From Sipunculus nudus (lineage: Eukaryota; Annelida; Sipuncula; Golfingiida; Sipunculidae), in contig CM049310.1 of the NCBI GenBank assembly GCA_026874595.1, forward strand, positions 17,582,058 through 17,646,057: a DNA stretch of 64,000 nt, in the 5' to 3' direction. This document shows, piece by piece, positions 37,511-49,007 of this stretch; position 1 is the first letter of the stretch, and every line of letters starts with the position of its first letter. A program made the translations under genes and the position numbers. A model generated the notes under the pieces. It was not told the DNA's origin and ran no database searches. It was given only the letters and a program-made list of their open reading frames with translations.

Positions 37511-37626
37511 GCGTTACACGAATCATATAAATATCTTTACAAATAAATATTGCGTTATACGAATCACACACACAAACGCATATATGTATATATATGTTTA
37601 CATATATATGTATGTGTGTGTATTTA
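37479..37626. repeat. (AT)n tract with a short duplicated segment
   Basis: (AT)n at 37479-37509, followed by ATGCGTTACACGAATCA (about 37509) and, about 41 bases on, TTGCGTTATACGAATCA (about 37550), then CA/TA/TG repeats. It abuts the 5' truncation point of the Penelope-like fragment. Confidence 0.75.
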
Positions 37627-37644
37627 ATACTGACAATGCTGTGA

Positions 37645-38096
37645 ATGTACCTCAAAAAACAATGTAACTGCCGTAAAAAAGACGAATGCCCCATGAATGG
37701 TCAATGTCAGCTGAAATGCATTGTCTATAAGGCAACAGTTAGAACAGACAATGACGTGAAACACTACATAGGGTGTACTGAAGGTGACTTCAAGACAAGA
37801 TACAATAACCACAAGCAATCTTTTCGGAACAGATCCCACGCTAAAAATACTGAACTGTCTAAACATATTTGGTCACTAAAAGACAACAATATCAATTACA
37901 AGCTCTCCAGGGAAATATCTGCCAAGGCAGCACCTTACTTCTGTGGGACTAGGAAGTGTGATCTCTGCTTGTCTGAAAAGCTACTTATAGCAACGGCCCC
38001 CCCCCCCCCCCTGGATCATTGTTGAACTCAAGAGCTGAAATTCTCTCCAAGTGCCGCCATCAAAACAAATTCACCCTGAAATATTTTAAAACCTAG
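37645..38096 (+). pseudogene. Penelope-like element GIY-YIG endonuclease, truncated and frameshifted
   Basis: The endonuclease domain of Penelope-like retroelements nicks DNA at the target during retrotransposition. Visible parts of the first frame: a Cys-rich linker (CNC...C...C at residues 7-25), VYKA (27-30), YIG (41-43), the conserved Arg in FKTRY (52), His 56, and the Glu in NTELSKHIW (70), then a CDLCLSEKLLI end. Family members usually have a Trp before the last strand; here it is Arg (KLSREI). After residue 119 a 15-base C run (37997-38011) throws the frame. Reading continues naturally in another frame (LLNSRAEILSKCRHQNKF) to TAG at 38094-38096. The 5' part with the reverse transcriptase is missing. 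A dead copy. Confidence 0.85.
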
Positions 38097-38541
38097 CATT
38101 CGCACTAATTTTCAGCGTGCCCCCCCCCCCCCCACGAGGATCCGCTTGGCAGACTTACCTGTTCAGGTGGTTGTTCTCTCACTGCTCTGCAGTGTTGAGG
38201 GACATGGCGTTACCACTACATCATGGTGAGTTTACCGAGTGGATTGCATTTGGTATGAGTATAGTATAGTATATTAGCCTTTTATATTTTATATTTGTAC
38301 ATTTGCCTTGTATATTGTGTATTTTCATAGTATATGTGTATTTTTTATCTAATCATATTTTTATCATATCATATGTATACTACTGATATGTTCACTGCTT
38401 CCAAGACCCTATTAGAAATCAGTTTAATATGCTAATTGAGCCTCCTGGTAATTATCTTTGTATTATATATTAAATTTGCAACTTAAATAACCTCTTTGCC
38501 CTGCCCTGTTATGTTCCAGTATCGCACGTGTACCCCGACCA

Positions 38542-38571
38542 ATCCTATTGTGCACCCGAGGACAATAGGAT
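38542..38571. repeat. Perfect 10-bp hairpin in the Penelope 3' region
   Basis: ATCCTATTGT and ACAATAGGAT are exact reverse complements around a 10-base loop, 20 bases before a 15-base C run. It may be an RNA structure of the element's 3' UTR. Confidence 0.7.
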
Positions 38572-38688
38572 CAGTGTCAGTCTTTCACATGCCCCCCCCC
38601 CCCCCCACCCGAATCGCACAAAGCATAATCTCGTAATCTCGTAAAGTCTCGGCTTTTCAAACCACGCCGTTAGCTTCATTCTAACCAC

Positions 38689-38736
38689 ATTCACCTGATG
38701 ATCGGGTCGCACCCCGTGAAACAGACTGTTGTGAAT
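38689..38736 (+). ncRNA. Hammerhead ribozyme motif (type I layout) of the Penelope-like element
   Basis: All parts sit in the right order. Stem I: ATTCAC (38689-38694) with GTGAAT (38731-38736), six pairs. Core CTGATGA (38695-38701). Stem II: CGGG (38703-38706) with CCCG (38713-38716), six-base loop. GAA (38718-38720). Stem III: ACA (38721-38723) with TGT (38727-38729), three-base loop. The cleavage triplet is GTT with the cut after T38730. One flaw: the 10.1/11.1 pair, normally G-C, is T38702/T38717, which should lower activity. A short stem III is usual for hammerheads of Penelope-like elements. Confidence 0.75.
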
Positions 38737-38860
38737 TAACAGTGTTGTTTTCTCCAGAGTTATATATATATATGTTTGGAATCTTCACAGAAATCACAGA
38801 ATACCGCTCTGGCCTAGTCTGTAGGCCATAGGACACTTTACAACGGAGGCTAACACTACC

Positions 38861-38862
<2 letters not shown>

Positions 38863-38918
<56 letters not shown>
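38863..38918. repeat. (AT)n microsatellite
   Basis: About 56 bases of AT just past the Penelope fragment. Confidence 0.95.
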
Positions 38919-38923
<5 letters not shown>

Positions 38924-39163
38924 ATGCACACATATATAGAGAGAGGGATAGAGAAAGGGGAGTAAGTATACATATATGTATATATGTGTCTATATATAAC
39001 ACATAGACGCATATTTTTTATATATAAAAAATAAATATACATTGTATATGCTCAAATGCACACACAGATAAGCATAAATATATATATAGAGAGGGGGATC
39101 AGACAGAAAGGGGAGTAAGTATTTTATGTATATATATATAAATATATATTATATTGAATATAA

Positions 39164-39195
<32 letters not shown>

Positions 39196-39963
39196 ATATA
39201 TATATTATATGTATGTATAGAGTAAATCTTGTTCCACCTTTACAATCTGGTTTTTAGTTAAACATACGCAGGAAACAACAGCAGATTCAATATTGTGTTG
39301 AAAGACCTTTGACTATGTCGTGATATTGCCTTGGTTTTAGGGCTGGTTGAATGGGTCTTGCAGATAATACATTTTCCTTAAGCATATGATGTCTATGACC
39401 ATAAAGCCTGAAATAGACCTATACTCGCCAGACAAGCTTACAAAACCCAGAGCAAAGACAAGCATATCCAGCACAATCAAAAAAAAAAAAAAGGTCGGTC
39501 ACCCAAAGACGTGCAACAAATGATTTAATTTTTAATTACTTCTTTAATTTTTCATTGGAAATTTTTTAAATTCATTTTGCTAAAGTCTGGATGCATGGTA
39601 AAGTTAAAAATGAGAACGGATTAAAGTACACATTTTATAAACATTCTTTAGATTCGTACATGATCTGGTGAAATAAATCCGATGACTGAGCCTAACTTAG
39701 GGATAACTATTTAGCATTTCAATTCTAAACAATGATAAGCTTGACCTAATTTTATACCTATTTTACTTTGTTTCATTTATTGTTTATTAGCATAATTGTT
39801 CTACAAAACCAAACAAATATTTTCTGACAAATATGGCACCAACAGTATTTAAAAAATTATCATATTACTGGAAAGTTTTAAGCAATTTTTTTCTTCTTTG
39901 AGTATCATGTTTCAACAGCTACTCTGTTTCCTAAGTATATATGCTATAGTACGGTTATTTTGG
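38919..39963. other. Low-complexity then AT-rich non-coding DNA
   Basis: From 38919 to about 39215 are TA/CA-rich patches in which a segment ending 'aaaggggagtaagta' occurs twice (about 38954 and 39108), a local duplication. The remainder is AT-rich with no supported feature. Confidence 0.5.
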
Positions 39964-39966
39964 ACA

Positions 39967-40016
<50 letters not shown>

Positions 40017-40066
40017 AGAGAGAAGGAGGAAGAGAGAGAGAGAGAGAGAAAGATAGAGAGAGAGAG
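39964..40066. repeat. (GA)n microsatellite
   Basis: About 100 bases of GA with a few AAG/GAA interruptions; the open frame across it is repeat translation. Confidence 0.95.
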
Positions 40067-41997
40067 TCTGACTTCGGATATAGGCCAACTAGTCGGTTTG
40101 TATTCATTCATCATAAAAAAGTCTAATATTTCCTCGAAGAAATACTGAGTAAAATAACGCCGACATGTTGATGTAGTGTCCTGTCAAACAGAAGAGATAT
40201 AGGGATACACAGCCGCCAAACTGAATCGGTCGGGACTTACTCCAAAAAACAAAAATGACAAACTACTTCGAGTAACGAAAATAAGTGATTTATTAAATTA
40301 CAAAAATCTTAGGTCCAGATGAAGAATTTATCTCCTGGCACACAGCGACCATTAAGGAAAACCTATAGATAAGACAGGAACAGATGATGTCTGTCCTGCT
40401 AGATTATTTCCTTAAATATTTATTCATTTGAAGAGTAAATTTGATTATATACCGATGTTGTTATACCTCGCATCTAAAACTTGTTATACTACTAAATACT
40501 TTTGTTACACATGTGCACCTAAGATGTTTTTTTTTATTTGCGACCTTCATCAAGTGTAATTTCAAGAACTGCTAGGACTGAGGGTCATTTTGCTGCTGTT
40601 TAAATATATGAAACATTTGATCATTGTATCTAAGGATTTTTTTCTAAAGACTGTGATGCATACTGTTATTTTTCAATATTATTATATTGTTATTGTTAAT
40701 AGATTTATGATATGATGATACCCTTAACAGTGATAGCTATAAAGGCATCAGTTCTTTTAATCAGCTCTTTTAAAAAACTGTTCAAAGAATATTAACATGT
40801 CAAGATTTCATCTACTATTTTTGTAAATATTTATCTGACCGGGATTTTTATGAATGAAAAGATATTAAACGGACTATAGTTAACTTTGCTTTGACTTCCG
40901 TGATCCTGGGAACGACTAAGAATGAGGGTTTTAAATTTTCATGTCAGCGCCATCATAGTTTTTTTTCAAATTAAAGGCAATACGTCGATCGTAGCCTAGT
41001 GATAACGGCTAACGGGTTTGAGTAGCTGGAAGAAACCAAAACGAAATAAATACTTATACTAAAGCAGAAATTATTACATCAGTGACAACTACCGGGGACT
41101 GACCTTATAATGAATATTAAATGTTTTGCATATTCATGAGTTGCTTGGTCACGTGATTATTGGCGGGAAACCCAGAAACGGAGGGAACCGAATTTCCTGA
41201 ACTTGACGGGAGCGACAAGGCACCCTAATATAGGTAAATAAAGGCAGCTGTTTCAAGGCTACCTCTCGGGTTTAAAGAAGCCACGGGCAGATGAAAAACA
41301 AAATTCGGAAATGGGCCCAATTATGCGCATATAAGCACGATGGTCAAAACTTGGCTTACACCATACACACATGTACAACTTGTCACACGGCCCGGTGCGA
41401 AAACACGCAGAAGAAATCGTGTTGGTCCTGTATGATTATGTCTTATAATTTCTTAAATGTTTCTTACTTTTATTACGGCCTAATTTTAATAATCCTGAGA
41501 TATGATATAGGAAAGGGAAATAACACCAAGTTTTTGGATTTCCGTCCCGAAGGCGGGAATAATTTCCTATACCAGCCTTTATTTTCTATTTATCCGGAAT
41601 AGACGGTTCGTAGTGTAAGTCGCGCCAAATCGCTTTTGTCATTTGTAAAGATTCGATCATGCCGTTAATGTAAAGACTGCATTCGCTGGAACACGTCGAT
41701 ATGCACGATGCATGTGCATTGTTCCATGCAATACACAATTTATTTGATCACAGTGCAGGATTATTTGTGCGAATGTATAATGCCTCTCCATCAATGCTCT
41801 ATCCAACCTCTTTCACTGCTTATGAACGTGTACGAAGGCCAGCTAAAGGGTCCACAAACTACGGACAATCATTTAATTATAAAAAACATTTTCCAAACAA
41901 AGCGCAAACACGTTTTATACATCTGAATGGTTGACATTTTTCTCGGAAATACTTTGGTAACATAGTACTTCTTCCGTCGTGTTTATAGAGACAAGCT

Positions 41998-41998
<1 letters not shown>
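40067..41998. other. Non-coding DNA
   Basis: AT-rich, more balanced at about 41130-41420. Open frames at 41291 and 41701 are short and without family resemblance. Confidence 0.45.

Positions 41999-42091
<93 letters not shown>
41999..42091. repeat. (AT)n(GA)n compound microsatellite
   Basis: AT run with one GT interruption to about 42044, then GA to 42091. Confidence 0.95.
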
Positions 42092-42260
42092 AGAAAATTC
42101 TTGTGTTCGAGTCCCGTTCAGACCACTCTTACGGTAGGACTCCTGGTTTTATTAACGCGGGAGTGAAAGGGTACAAAGTCATGGATGGCACGCAAATCTA
42201 GAAGGAATAACCTTCTAGCGCCTTTATAACTACTTGGGTTGTTTGCTCCATAGACGGTCG
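42092..42260 (+). mobile_element. Possible SINE fragment (B box after microsatellite)
   Basis: GTTCGAGTCC at 42105-42114 fits a pol III B box. Its 5' neighbour is the GA microsatellite rather than an A box, the same arrangement as at 36613 but reversed in order. The following 150 bases are unmatched in the window. Confidence 0.3.
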
Positions 42261-42845
42261 AAAAAATACAAGAAGAATGGTGCCCCTCGGACCAGGAGTG
42301 TTCAGTCGGTGTCAAACCATTCGTACCAAACCAATGCCTTTAAGAAAGCTCTGTCGTTGCATAATTTTCTGTATATAATACAGATGTCAGGACCAAGGAC
42401 CATATTAAGTATCTCACGAGTGTGTACATATTCACTGATCACATTTTTTTAACAGATTGACTTGTTGTAAAATAACAGGAGTAACTCGCATGAGGACATA
42501 CCTGAATATGCGTGCGCAGATAAAGAGATCAAACTATCCAATTTTTAGTATTAATTTTGCCACACATACCAATATGTATATATATATATATAATTGCTTT
42601 AATGTATTTCATACAAACGAAATGTGAAGAAACTTTTCGTTTTTGATAATTTATTTTTCCACTAGTTTTCTCTATAAATTATATATGTAACAGTATTCCG
42701 ATGCAATGTGTTTGCTGGGCTCTGTTGAAGGTTAAAATATGACAGTTCAGTGTATGTTACAGACTCGTGAACGAGCTGTGAGAACGGCATAAACTATTGT
42801 TGTTCGCTCGCAGTGGCGTCAGTTAAACCTTCAAGGGTGTGTGTC
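42261..42845. other. Non-coding DNA
   Basis: AT-rich with a short (AT)n near 42570-42592. CAGTGGCGTCAG near 42812 has the look of a transposon end but no partner was found. Confidence 0.4.
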
Positions 42846-42895
42846 GGGGGGGGGGGGGGGAGGAGAATCGCAGGGAGAGTAATCAAAGTGGGGAC

Positions 42896-42950
<55 letters not shown>

Positions 42951-42951
42951 C
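42846..42951. repeat. Poly-G tract and (AT)n(AC)n microsatellite
   Basis: G run at 42846-42860, then after a 38-base gap an AT run from about 42898 to 42945 ending in ACACAC. Confidence 0.9.
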
Positions 42952-43819
42952 TTTTATTCTATGTGTGATGCATTTCAAATATATTACAATTGATTACAAG
43001 GTTTAAAAAAAAATTACGTTTCCAGTTTTCGGTTATTTCTAATCCAGATTTAGATATTTGATATAAACTTAAAAGTGAACCAAAGTTTATAATTCTTATA
43101 ATGAATAAATTTAATTTCAAATATACAAATATTATTGTCTGAATAGCAAGGGCTGATAACTATACTTTGACCATCCCCCCTTGCTATAAAGAGGGGGTTG
43201 GGTTATACGCCCAAATCCCCCTGTATTCCTGGCCGTGGTTGATCGTGCTTTCAAACAAGACCGACTGGAATAGTCTTACCATTAAGCGCATGTTGTGTAT
43301 TAACAATATTGAGGCTATTAATTTTCCTTTTTGCACAAAACATTTTACAGCAGCTGCAGGGGACCAAGTATAAGTGTAAATTATTGCATGGTTACTAACG
43401 CTTTGTCTATTATGTATATATCAATTATTTCCCCAATTCACACCACATATTTAGTATTTCCGGTGTCAAAGAATACAACAGTGTGGTCCATTTATAGTCT
43501 CAGGCATTATACCAGGACACTGTCTCATTCACACTCCCTGACCTATCTGTTATTTACTCAACATGTCAACTTACTTTATAGTTTTTTTTTAACCTAGAAG
43601 ACTCGCATGGAATCTAAACGAGAGTTAAACAAGGACGTACCTCCTGAAACATGACCTCCTCGAAATGCTGATGTATTTTCTGCAAATTAAGTCAGTCAAA
43701 ACAGAGTCTGTCACCTTGGACATATGTTTTTTTATATTATGTGGTAACGAAAATAATATGTACCGACTTCCGCCAAATATTACTGAATTACATAATTCAT
43801 GTTTAATATGTTAATATTT

Positions 43820-43821
<2 letters not shown>
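42952..43821. other. Non-coding DNA
   Basis: No supported feature; open frames at 43167 and 43331 are under 90 codons. Confidence 0.5.

Positions 43822-43879
<58 letters not shown>
43822..43879. repeat. (AT)n microsatellite
   Basis: About 57 bases of AT. Confidence 0.95.
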
Positions 43880-43881
<2 letters not shown>

Positions 43882-45034
43882 TGCAGTGTAGTGCAGTGCG
43901 GATAAAGTTTTGACCATCCATGAGAAATTATATCATATACATCACTTAGGATATGAAGCATTAATTATTTTTAATTATCTGAAGAACAATCAGCAGTTTC
44001 ATCTGTAAAACTTTTTTTCTGAAAATGCCTTGTCACAAAAGGATGTTGGTCTACACGTTATATGTTGATTGCAATATGTTTGTGAATTCCTAACGCCATA
44101 TTTACAAATATTCCATTGATTATATAACAAGATTATTATGATTTTTTTCTGAGATAAATATCTAAAACACCTGAATAGTACTGAAATTATATCTAATAAT
44201 TTATGAATAATAAAAAGTTAGAAAATAATTATACCCTTGTGCCACACGTTCATCGGGGCCATCCTCCAAAGGGTTTTGAATCAAAGAAGCGGTCTGCGTC
44301 TCTGTCTAAGAAGCCCTGTCAAAGCGTTTAGTCCTTAATTATTGAGTCTACCTCTTGGTCAATTTGCATTGCATACGCGTTGGGTAGAACTATCCGCAAT
44401 CAATACCTTTGCAGAGGGCTTCTCTTAATTCTAACCGATGGACTTGTTCCGCGACGATGCATTATAATTAATTACACCTAAAATAGGTATCAATTGTTCA
44501 AACACAGGAGTGCGACGATTCCTGCAATATCCTCCATGGTTAAGGAGAAACGGGTACTTCATCTAAAAAGCATCCTACAAACTTATCCTTAAGGTAACCT
44601 CTTATTGTAAGTAATATCAGTTTGCATAATGGAAGCAATTTTATATGCATTGTTATTTATAAACACGTGCATCCACAGGAATAACTTTATTCTGCTGGTC
44701 GTTTGACATCTTCGCATATATCCATATAAAACTATTGACGTGAAACTTTAAGAAAGAACAGGAAATTTCTCTGCTTACACATGTAAGATTTTAGATAAGA
44801 AAACTTCAGCCTCCCGGTACAAATATATTCTATCAAGAACTTGATACTGTTTGCCAAAATTATTTGCACACAGTGTTGGGTACTCTTTAGAAAGTTGCAT
44901 CATTTCTGTAGCATGTACGCGCTATCGCTCTGAAAATGTCCTCTTTGATGACCAGAACTGCTCTCTAAATGCTATAACAATACTGTAATGATTCGTACGC
45001 GACATGATTGGAGACAAGATTGAAAACTACTTAC
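43880..45034. other. Non-coding DNA with a balanced block
   Basis: A balanced block at about 44230-44560 contains TAATTAATTA, a homeodomain-type site, and may be an enhancer. If the exon at 45035-45173 is real, this is the start of its intron. Confidence 0.35.
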
Positions 45035-45173
45035 CAAAATCGACTTCCAATGAAGGACAGATGTTTCCTTGGCACGAGCGGTCAAACACAGTAGTTCAGC
45101 TCTGTCTTGCAGTGACCAAAGGACGCCTGTCGGGTACTGGCCGGGAAATCTGTAGCGTCCAAATGGCCAGAAT
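45035..45173 (-). other. Candidate non-coding first exon ending in a GTAAGT donor
   Basis: On the minus strand an initiator-like CTATTCT has its A at 45173, 24 bases downstream of the TATA box; a start near 45164 is also possible. The next 139 bases contain no ATG at all. They end ATTTTG followed by GTAAGTAG (intron from 45034), a strong donor. The lack of ATG fits a 5'-UTR exon. It could join the acceptor at 1831, giving a leader of about 151 bases for the neuropeptide mRNA. It could instead belong to another transcript. No RNA evidence is available here. Confidence 0.45.
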
Positions 45174-45184
45174 AGGTAGAGGGC

Positions 45185-45330
45185 CTCTCCTTATATAGCC
45201 AGATAGTTTTTGACTGCTGCCGCCGAGCAGTATGTCAATTAACAAGTGGTTTGACGTTGAAATTGATCATACCAGGCTGTCTGATTGGGGCCCCGCCCGC
45301 GTGTGGGCTTGCAGTTGGTGACGTCACAAG
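45185..45330 (-). promoter_or_regulatory. Candidate RNA polymerase II promoter with CRE, GC box, CCAAT and TATA
   Basis: Read toward lower coordinates: palindromic CRE TGACGTCA (45319-45326), GC-box GCGGGCGGGGCC (about 45300-45289), CCAAT (45288-45284), TGACGT-like and TTAATTGACA sites (about 45256 and 45242), then TATATAAGG (45197-45189) in a CT-rich setting. Order and spacing match a classical TATA promoter. CREs are common in neuropeptide gene promoters in other animals. Elements are seen; activity and target gene are inferred. Confidence 0.5.
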
Positions 45331-48300
45331 GGAAAACAAAGCCTCGTGCGCCAGCGCGCCCGGTGAAGTAGTCACTCTGGCAATGGATGGAAATAATTAT
45401 ATGAAATTCAGCCGCCACCTCTGATAATTAGAAAGTCGGACAGAATGACAAGCAATTCTGTATGCGGCTAGTGGGGCGTAAGTACCAACATTACATCGGG
45501 TGTAAAGTTTGAAAAGTAGCCATTGGCGCTAGGCTCGGGGCACCCTATATTTCTGGACTTTAGTCTACAACCGTCTCTGATTGCAGCGGGGACTAGTGGC
45601 GAACCCCAAAAGGGACTAAGCGATGGTATCTCTGGCTGCCAGACATGGAAGGGAACAAATACTGACAAAGTCCTCCCACACTGCCGTTCGATAGCGGGGA
45701 AAACGTCCAGGCACCGGCTCCATTGGCCCCAAGCACAGAGTCGTTTATTTAGCAAATATTTCTTTATGAAGTTCAAGTAGATTTGGCAAGTATATCGTAA
45801 CCTGTCCTGTTATGGCCAAACACAAGTACAAGCTCATTGATTTATAAGGTCACAAAACCCCAGGTTTCAAAGAGGTACCAAGCATATACTGGCAAACTTA
45901 CTTTCATCCAGAAAAAAAGTCAATGAATATACATCGAAACTGATGTATAATGAGGACCAATTTACTTGTACAGATTTACCTGTAACAGACATACGAAAAT
46001 AAAACCCATACATTGACCAATACAAACCCTCCAAAAAGGATACCAATAAATGGATATTCCCTTAATTAAATTTGCCGTAATTGAGGTATCTAACTCCATT
46101 TTCTTTTTATTTCCGAGAACCATACTGAACTTAGCAAAGCGGCCTCTTGTACAGCTGATTAATATATTGCAACGGACGCATGTCAAAATAATTATGTGTT
46201 ACCAGCGTTACTTTAATTCGTTTCAATGCGAAAAAGAAGAGTTCTTTCTGTAATTCAATAGATAATTACTTTTTTAATTCACGTTTAAGCAATATGGATA
46301 TTAGCTGAAAATAGCGGCAAAAACTTGCATATCATGATAAATATTGTGCACCTTTCACCATCATTTTGTTGTCCAATCAAGCATCCACCGGAAGCTGACG
46401 TAAACACATTTTAACTTAACAAGCCCTGAACACGCACGGCTAAAGCTACTGTCTTATCGTTCCAACCCCATTTTTTTGGTGTCTTCATCAGGGGAGATAA
46501 ATCTGTCTTCTTTCCTGTGTCTTGTATTTACTTTTTCAATGAGAAATGCCAAGACACTATTTCTTACAGGCGCATGTATTTAGCAGATTTAATTTGACTG
46601 TCTGATTTCTGACATCCTGTGGTCAAACAAAATGAGAGAGTCAGATAGAAATCGCTAAATTAACACTGTCAATAATTATTTATTCAGTTTGTACCGCCAA
46701 TAAACACTTAAAGACACTTAGATGATAATGTAGGCGGTATGTCCAAAACAGTTGTCTGTTTACCCTAATGGAGTAAAAAGTTTGCTTTCATTAGAATAAA
46801 ACAAATATCAACATGGCCGACTATTACCTCGCTTCCACACTTATTATCTCATAAATTAGAAATATTCATTATTAAAGCCGATTTGAATCCACAGGATATC
46901 TGTATCACCTTTTATTCAGACTAACGTAATACTTTTTACGTCCAATATAATACGACTAAACTTTATTGATCTAGCGGTCAGTACTCAAATAATAGTATCA
47001 CTTGATAAATGTACTTTCGAAAGTATCTTCATTGAGCCGGTTGTCAATATGGGCTTATGTCATGTTTACTGTTAATTACTGAGATCCATTGGTCTGTGTG
47101 TAGGTATTTTGTTGGCGCCAAAATGTATATTGTTTAAAGGCACATAAAAGGACAAAAACTCTCGATATATACGAAATATATAAAGATCGGTAAGTCGTAT
47201 TTAAAAAGACATTAAAAAATTATGCTCCAAAAATAATATAACCTTTAAGGAGGAAATGTACCTAGGTACTTACGAGGAGTAATTGCTCCATTACTTCTAC
47301 ACTTCGACCTTGATATTTCACATACTTCTAAAGTGAAGTCTTAACGACGCAATAAGCCGCGTGTCTTTTGCAACTATAAAGAGATATACTATTAAATATA
47401 TTAAATGTAAGATGAGAGCAAGGATGGCGCGAACCAGGTGAACTAATGAAGCAGAAACTTATCGACATAAGAAAATAAAATATGCTGTGGTTGGTTTTTG
47501 CTCGCTAGGGTTCAGTTTTTTTCGATTTTAACCAAAGGGGAATTATCTTGACAATAAACCTTCGTTAACCAGAATACCCATTGTGGAAGGCTAGTCAAAA
47601 GATAGTTAAAGAATTGCAATTTATTTATATCAGATTTTTTTAATTATATGTCATCAATTAACAATATCGTTCGAAGTTAACTTGAGTCCAATTATTAAGA
47701 ATTAATTCATATAATTTTTATATAATTTATATAATTTTTCATATAATGGTGACATCGTGAAAATGGAAACTATATTGAAATAGTTGAAATCGCGAAATTT
47801 CAACCCCGCGAATATGAAGCCAACAACAGTGTACAATAAATATGCTTCAGAAAAGACGCTCAAGAAGAGACACAAAAACTTTAACAAAAGAATGTCATTT
47901 AAAACCTATCTGTGTTAAAGTGGAATCAGCTATGATTTGTGAATGCAGGTATATTTACGGGCTTCATCGCAGTAAGTTGATGTCCACATTGTAGGATAGT
48001 TCGTTTTTACATGTGTCCAAACAACGAAGTCTCACGAAAACTGTCCCTGGAGCAATAACAAAACATTGAAAACATTATCCCTGATATTAAAACTTCATCC
48101 ATATCTGAGTCAGGCAGACAACAAACTGATAAATGAGTGTGCGTGTTATTACGTGGGCTATCTTATTTTAGCTTAAGAGTCAACCAATGTATGCTTGATA
48201 ATGTACTCATATAACCTAAGTCAACAAGACGCTTTTTATGTTGACCAGTGAACAGAGTCAATACCTCTAAAGGTTACCCAGCTTATCATAAATATTAAGA

Positions 48301-48939
48301 TTCGACTAATCATATACTGACATCTTGCTGGTATTTTTGTTATCGTGCATAATGTAATATAATATAACATATAATTGTTCGCACCATACAAATGTATAAA
48401 TCAGGCTTTGATGATTGCTCTTTTTATGTTATCTTGTATATTGTTTTACACATAATCCAGGAAAATATTTTCTCGATTTTCATATGTCAACATATCATGA
48501 TTTTATGTTAAAAATGTTGTATGCACAATTCAATCGAATCTTTAGACAATGTATATTGCATCACCTTAATGTATGCCGGGAGAGTACTTATATTAGCCCT
48601 TAAGCGCAATTTTTACAATCCAAAGGAACTAAACATGTTCAAAACAATTTAAAACTGAAACCTTATTTAAACAAGATGAAACGACAGCTGAACTTTTTAT
48701 AACCTACGTATTTTAATTTGAAGTCAGTTGTACATATGATGGACCTTTACATTATTTGCTAAAGATGCTAATTTTCAATCGTTTTATGTTCACTTTCGCT
48801 TTCATGAAAGTGTAAAGTATTCGGACGTTTGATGACTTAGTATAATATTGGATTATTAACGTATGGTAATATCGCAAAAAAATATAACCATCTCTTAATG
48901 CTGACAATTGAGAAATCGCGAAAATATTAGGTCAACAAC

Positions 48940-48944
<5 letters not shown>
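45331..48944. other. Upstream balanced block, then AT-rich non-coding DNA
   Basis: Elevated GC continues to about 45760 (upstream of the candidate promoter). Overlapping frames there on both strands (about 85-100 codons) have no family resemblance. From 45.8 to 48.9 kb the DNA is AT-rich with nothing recognised. Confidence 0.45.
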
Positions 48945-48994
<50 letters not shown>

Positions 48995-49000
48995 TATATA
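48945..49000. repeat. (AT)n microsatellite
   Basis: AT run with two GT interruptions, directly before repeat R3 copy B. Confidence 0.95.
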
Positions 49001-49007
49001 AAGTTCT

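Larger units (their letters stand above)
37627..38760 (+). mobile_element. 5'-truncated Penelope-like retroelement (GIY-YIG end, 3' UTR, hammerhead motif)
   Basis: Only the end of the element remains: the GIY-YIG endonuclease portion of the ORF (37645-38096), a ~590-base 3' region with poly-C runs (38120-38133, 38592-38606) and a 10-bp hairpin, then a hammerhead ribozyme motif at 38689-38736. Penelope-like elements are known to be often 5'-truncated and to carry hammerhead motifs in their terminal repeats, so the parts fit together. No reverse-transcriptase sequence is present upstream. The right boundary is uncertain; an AT microsatellite starts at 38863. Confidence 0.8.

Noticed and set aside
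45004-45198. 64-codon plus-strand frame over the candidate first exon
   Set aside because: Promoter and splice signals are on the opposite strand and the frame has no family resemblance.
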